A stretch of 11,325 nucleotides of DNA, from NCBI GenBank assembly GCA_900617975.1, contig UZAE01001837.1, forward strand, positions 1-11,325, given 5' to 3'. This document shows positions 9,031 through 11,325 of the stretch, one piece after another. The stretch comes from Rodentolepis nana. Taxonomy: Eukaryota > Platyhelminthes > Cestoda > Cyclophyllidea > Hymenolepididae. The notes below the pieces were generated by a model. It had not been told where the DNA came from and searched no databases. It saw nothing but the letters and a program-made list of their open reading frames with translations. How positions within the stretch are numbered: the stretch's first letter is position 1; each line of letters opens with the position of its first letter. The translations under genes were made by a program, and so were the position numbers.

Positions 9031-9068
9031 CTCTCTCTCTCCCCCTCTCTCCTTCCCTCTTCCCTTTC
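9031..9068. repeat. 38-nt pure pyrimidine tract with (CT)n core
   Basis: The plus strand has only C and T over 38 bases, starting with five CT units and turning into C-rich irregular sequence. It is a microsatellite and could form triplex (H-DNA) structure. Confidence 0.9.
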
Positions 9069-9647
9069 GCTTTGGCAAAATAACTAAATTTATTATTGTA
9101 AGGAGCAAATCAAGTTGATCCCTCGTGTGTCGACATTTAATTTCAGTGTTTGTATCAACCGAAGGTCACAACTCGAATAGACGCGGAATTCGGTCTTCAA
9201 TTTCAAATTTTCAATTAGTGAAATGCCATTTGCTTACTAAGTATTTATTTCTAAATACTCTTTTTTTAAAAAATTCAAGTAATAACAATTATAAATTTGG
9301 TCCGCTCCCTAATGAAAAATACTTTCACTAATTAAGTACCGTAAAAGTAAATTATTATTTTTGATAGATGCAAATTTATGTCGAATCATAAATTAGGACA
9401 AAATAGGTTTTTTTCATTTTTTCATGTTAAATCATGCATTTTAATATCCGGTTAAATATCAAAGGCGTATTGGAAAATGTCCAGTCCCTATTTCATGATA
9501 AGGCATATTTCATAAGAATGAAATGGCACTATTTTATTAAATTATTAACAATCAGAAAACGATTGATTTATTGGAATTTTTTTCAGTGGTGCCGTCAATT
9601 CCATTCACCTCATGAGCATCGATAGATACGGCAGATTGGTGCTTCGA

Positions 9648-9658
9648 CCACTACACCA
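9648..9658 (-). other. tRNA-like internal promoter A box (possible SINE head)
   Basis: On the minus strand TGGTGTAGTGG fits the RNA polymerase III A-box consensus at every defined position. GGTG at its start can pair with CACC 12 nt after it, as a D-stem would. A convincing B box (GGTTCGANTCC) is missing downstream; only a poor match lies near 9592-9602. The anticodon stem does not fold. So it is not a tRNA gene. It could be the head of an old tRNA-derived SINE. Confidence 0.2.
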
Positions 9659-9852
9659 TCGGTTTTGCATATCAGCGATTTACTTTTGAAGGATTTTTTG
9701 TTTAAATTTTACGAAATAGTATTTGAGAGAGTATTCCAGTTGTGTTAAATATATTCAAAAATATTACACTTTCCTTGGATCTATTAGTCATTCTTTACAC
9801 AAATATGCGGTGACAACGAAAAGGGTTGACCAAAACGAACTAGAATTTTTTT

Positions 9853-9862
9853 GGGGGGGGGG
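9853..9862. repeat. G10 homopolymer run
   Basis: Ten Gs directly follow a run of Ts, and a C-rich (CTC)n tract lies 20 bases downstream at 9883-9914. Confidence 0.95.
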
Positions 9863-9882
9863 TAATTTGTATTAGTCTTTAG

Positions 9883-9914
9883 TTCTCCTCCTCCTCCACT
9901 CCCCCTCCCTTTCC
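9883..9914. repeat. Pyrimidine tract with (TCC)n core
   Basis: The plus strand is all C and T except for one A at 9898, with four TCC units and then C5 and C3 runs. It is a simple-sequence repeat. Confidence 0.85.
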
Positions 9915-10010
9915 GAAAAACACCGCAGACAAAGGTAGAAATGGCTGTTAGCCAATTTCTTGAACTACACCAAACGTAATGCGTGTAAACCGTGTTCTCT
10001 ATCTTCCCAG

Positions 10011-10115
10011 GTCATTACCCAACTATTGATTACGTATCTATTTGGAGGTGTGAAGGAGGACTCTAGTTGGCATGTCGATACTTCAAAAGCCAAACAATTA
10101 TTGTACAGAATAAAG
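10011..10115 (+). CDS. Candidate isolated internal exon, plus strand
   Basis: A strong acceptor, GTTCTCTATCTTCCCAG| (AG at 10009-10010), is followed by 35 codons and the donor ATAAAG|GTATTA (GT at 10116-10117). The phase is 0 on both sides. It reads VITQLLITYLFGGVKEDSSW then HVDTSKAKQLLYRIK; the other two plus-strand frames are stopped. The antisense frame is also open (to about 9965), which weakens the case. No partner exons could be found on either side, and no family is recognised. Confidence 0.22.
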
Positions 10116-11077
10116 GTATTATTCCTGAAAAGTGTGAAATCAGCTTCATTCAGGTTTTGGGGATTGGGGTCATAGTAGACGTCCGTGGGGGCCATTTCGA
10201 GGAAAACTGTTTTAAAATAGTGTTATCACCTTATCCATTGAATTCCATATGAATCAATTAAATAATGTAAGTACAAATCACTTTTATTCTTCTTGATGAA
10301 AATGCCAAATTTACCTCAAATACAGTTACGATGTATAGATATCCTCAAACACCTTAAATAATACAAGTTTTTGCTAGTTATGTAACCGACTTGATCTCTT
10401 CCACGGAAGATGACAACAGATGTCCTATTCAAGTAGTTCCTTTGTACTCTGCCACTTTTTCTTCGCATTGCAGTACACTTTTCCTTGTCCTCTTTAAAAT
10501 TACAAAGTAAAACAAGCAAACATTCTGCACTCATCCCCTACATCTTTGGAGGCTGGGGGGGGGGGCGACATTCGTTCTGTCTGATTGGAAGCGTCATTCA
10601 ATTAAAACCTTCTCGTCTCCAGTGTTTTGGAGAGGACAGAGCAATCTTACACCAAGCGCAAAGAGATCGCTACTAATGCATTGTAAGTAAATAAGCCTGA
10701 TGGAGGCATATGTTTTCTATGGGTATTTGAAACATTTTGCCACTAACCTATAAAAATCTAAGACTAAGTGATGAAATTGTCGCGTCTATAGTTGGCCAAC
10801 AGAAGGAATGCGTGAATATGTAAAAAGGTTCGTGGGAATTGAGTGTCATCATGAGCACAGTTTCAATCTATTAAAACTACTAACATCGATATTGAAACAA
10901 TAACTTTTATACTGGGTAAGCTTAATTAGGGCCGATTAAGGAGATATGTTGAGTGACTTAGTTTTAGGTGAGTGCTGCCAAATGATAGATAATGCAATTT
11001 GATAAGAGCACCACTAAGCATAGAGCCGCAAAGAGTACGATAGCATTGGATTAATAATAATATGAAGAGATATAGAG
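10116..11077. other. Unassigned DNA between the candidate exon and the retroelement tail
   Basis: A minus-strand frame at 10316-10534 has a basic, protein-like part (KEKCTAMRRKSGRVQRNYLN), but another frame over the same bases is also open and there is no good donor. It is not called. The part from about 10920 may be further decayed retroelement, but I cannot align it. Confidence 0.35.
10555..10565. repeat. G11 homopolymer run
   Basis: Eleven Gs are preceded by GGAGGCT. Like the other runs, it is confined to the right third of the window. Confidence 0.95.
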
Positions 11078-11192
11078 TGGCTGGATGCGGTTGAAAGACA
11101 TGAATATTGGAGTTGACCGAGAAGAACTGGAGAGGAATAACAGAGTCGAGGTGTGGTTGAAAAGAGCAAAGTTGGATTTTGACTATAAGTGA
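11078..11192 (+). mobile_element. Decayed 3' end of a non-LTR retrotransposon ORF2
   Basis: One frame reads WLDAVER (11078-11098). From 11097 a different frame continues DMNIGVDREELERNNRVEVW then LKRAKLDFDYK to TGA at 11190-11192. Together, with one frameshift, they match the usual tail of RTE/Jockey-like reverse transcriptase polyproteins as I know it: W-L-D-x-V-x-x-D-M followed by (L)GV, an acidic/Asn-Arg stretch, W and a basic end. KRYR just before (11065-11076, a third frame) also fits that tail. The frame changes mean it is dead. Its 3' flank is purine-rich and ends in AGG repeats, as such elements often do. No reverse transcriptase catalytic motif is visible to the left, so it is 5'-truncated or too decayed to follow. 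Assignment rests on pattern memory, not a search. Confidence 0.4.
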
Positions 11193-11325
11193 CGATTTCA
11201 CCTGGGGGAGTGGGAAGAGTTAAAATTGATTAGAAAGATGGTATTTATCAATAGAGAGTGTGGGGGGGGGGAGGGATTGAGAAGTGACAATAAATAAGTT
11301 GAAGACCAAGAGGAGGAGGGGGGGG
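11193..11325 (+). repeat. Purine-rich 3' flank of the retroelement remnant, ending in AGG/poly-G
   Basis: After the stop at 11192 the plus strand is almost bare of pyrimidine runs and holds G10 at 11262-11271, then AATAAATAAG near 11290, then AGGAGGAGG running into at least eight Gs at 11318-11325, cut by the window edge. This looks like a short retroelement 3' untranslated region and simple-repeat end. The right border is outside the window. Confidence 0.35.
11262..11271. repeat. G10 homopolymer run
   Basis: Ten Gs are followed by AGGG, inside the purine-rich end of the retroelement remnant. Confidence 0.95.

Larger units (their letters stand above)
8502..10010. other. Non-coding DNA with simple repeats
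   Basis: Apart from the listed simple-sequence tracts and the A-box-like motif, I see nothing supportable. Overlapping short frames around 8639-8897, 9125-9331 and 9434-9625 have no splice signals, motifs or protein-like texture that set them apart from chance. Confidence 0.45.

Noticed and set aside
9965..10195. A 76-codon minus-strand frame with protein-like text (YYDPNPQNLNEADF)
   Set aside because: It competes with two open plus-strand frames over the same bases, has no clear acceptor or donor pair, and its length is within chance. Left uncalled.
10316..10534. A basic minus-strand frame containing KEKCTAMRRKSGRVQRNYLN
   Set aside because: A second frame on the same strand also looks protein-like here, no good GT donor follows, and no partner exon was found.
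10926..11201. A 91-codon minus-strand frame
   Set aside because: It is antisense to the retroelement-like tail on the plus strand; low pyrimidine use on the plus strand keeps the antisense free of stops. There are no motifs and no splice signals.

Overview
The window looks like animal nuclear DNA. It is strongly AT-rich by eye and has long non-coding stretches. No long intact reading frames are present, and coding potential appears only in short pieces bounded by GT/AG splice signals. Simple-sequence tracts and decayed retroelement-like sequence add to the picture. Introns of 80, 540 and 1759 bp and a retroelement tail of a kind common in invertebrates suggest an arthropod or another invertebrate. 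The taxon cannot be fixed from this sequence. Nothing bacterial is visible: no operons, Shine-Dalgarno-led genes or long ORFs.

The one gene I can support well lies on the minus strand from 7522 down to 4025. It has four coding exons: 7321-7522, 5169-5561, 4975-5088 and 4025-4434. All three introns are phase 1 with GT/AG ends, and the exons join into an uninterrupted 372-codon frame from an ATG to a TAA. The predicted protein has an acidic N-terminal part with a textbook SUMO-interacting motif, a proline-rich middle, a basic nuclear-localisation-like segment, a CPKC motif and a helical C-terminus. I do not recognise the family. A plausible promoter (TATA-like box plus two inverted CCAAT boxes) lies at about 7605-7727.

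The large first intron (5562-7320) contains several coding-like pieces on the opposite strand. One, at 5900-6233, is broken by stop codons but keeps its frame across a 55-bp intron-like gap. Others are at 6574-6798, 6924-6983 and 7035-7117. They may be remains of a nested gene or chance.

Left of the gene (1-4024) the DNA is mostly AT-rich non-coding sequence, with one short candidate exon near 1776. Right of the promoter (7728-11325) are five long G or C homopolymer runs, two pyrimidine tracts, a candidate isolated exon (10011-10115), a tRNA/SINE-like A box (about 9648) and, at the far right, what looks like the frameshifted 3' end of a non-LTR retrotransposon ORF2 running into a purine-rich (AGG)n/poly-G end.
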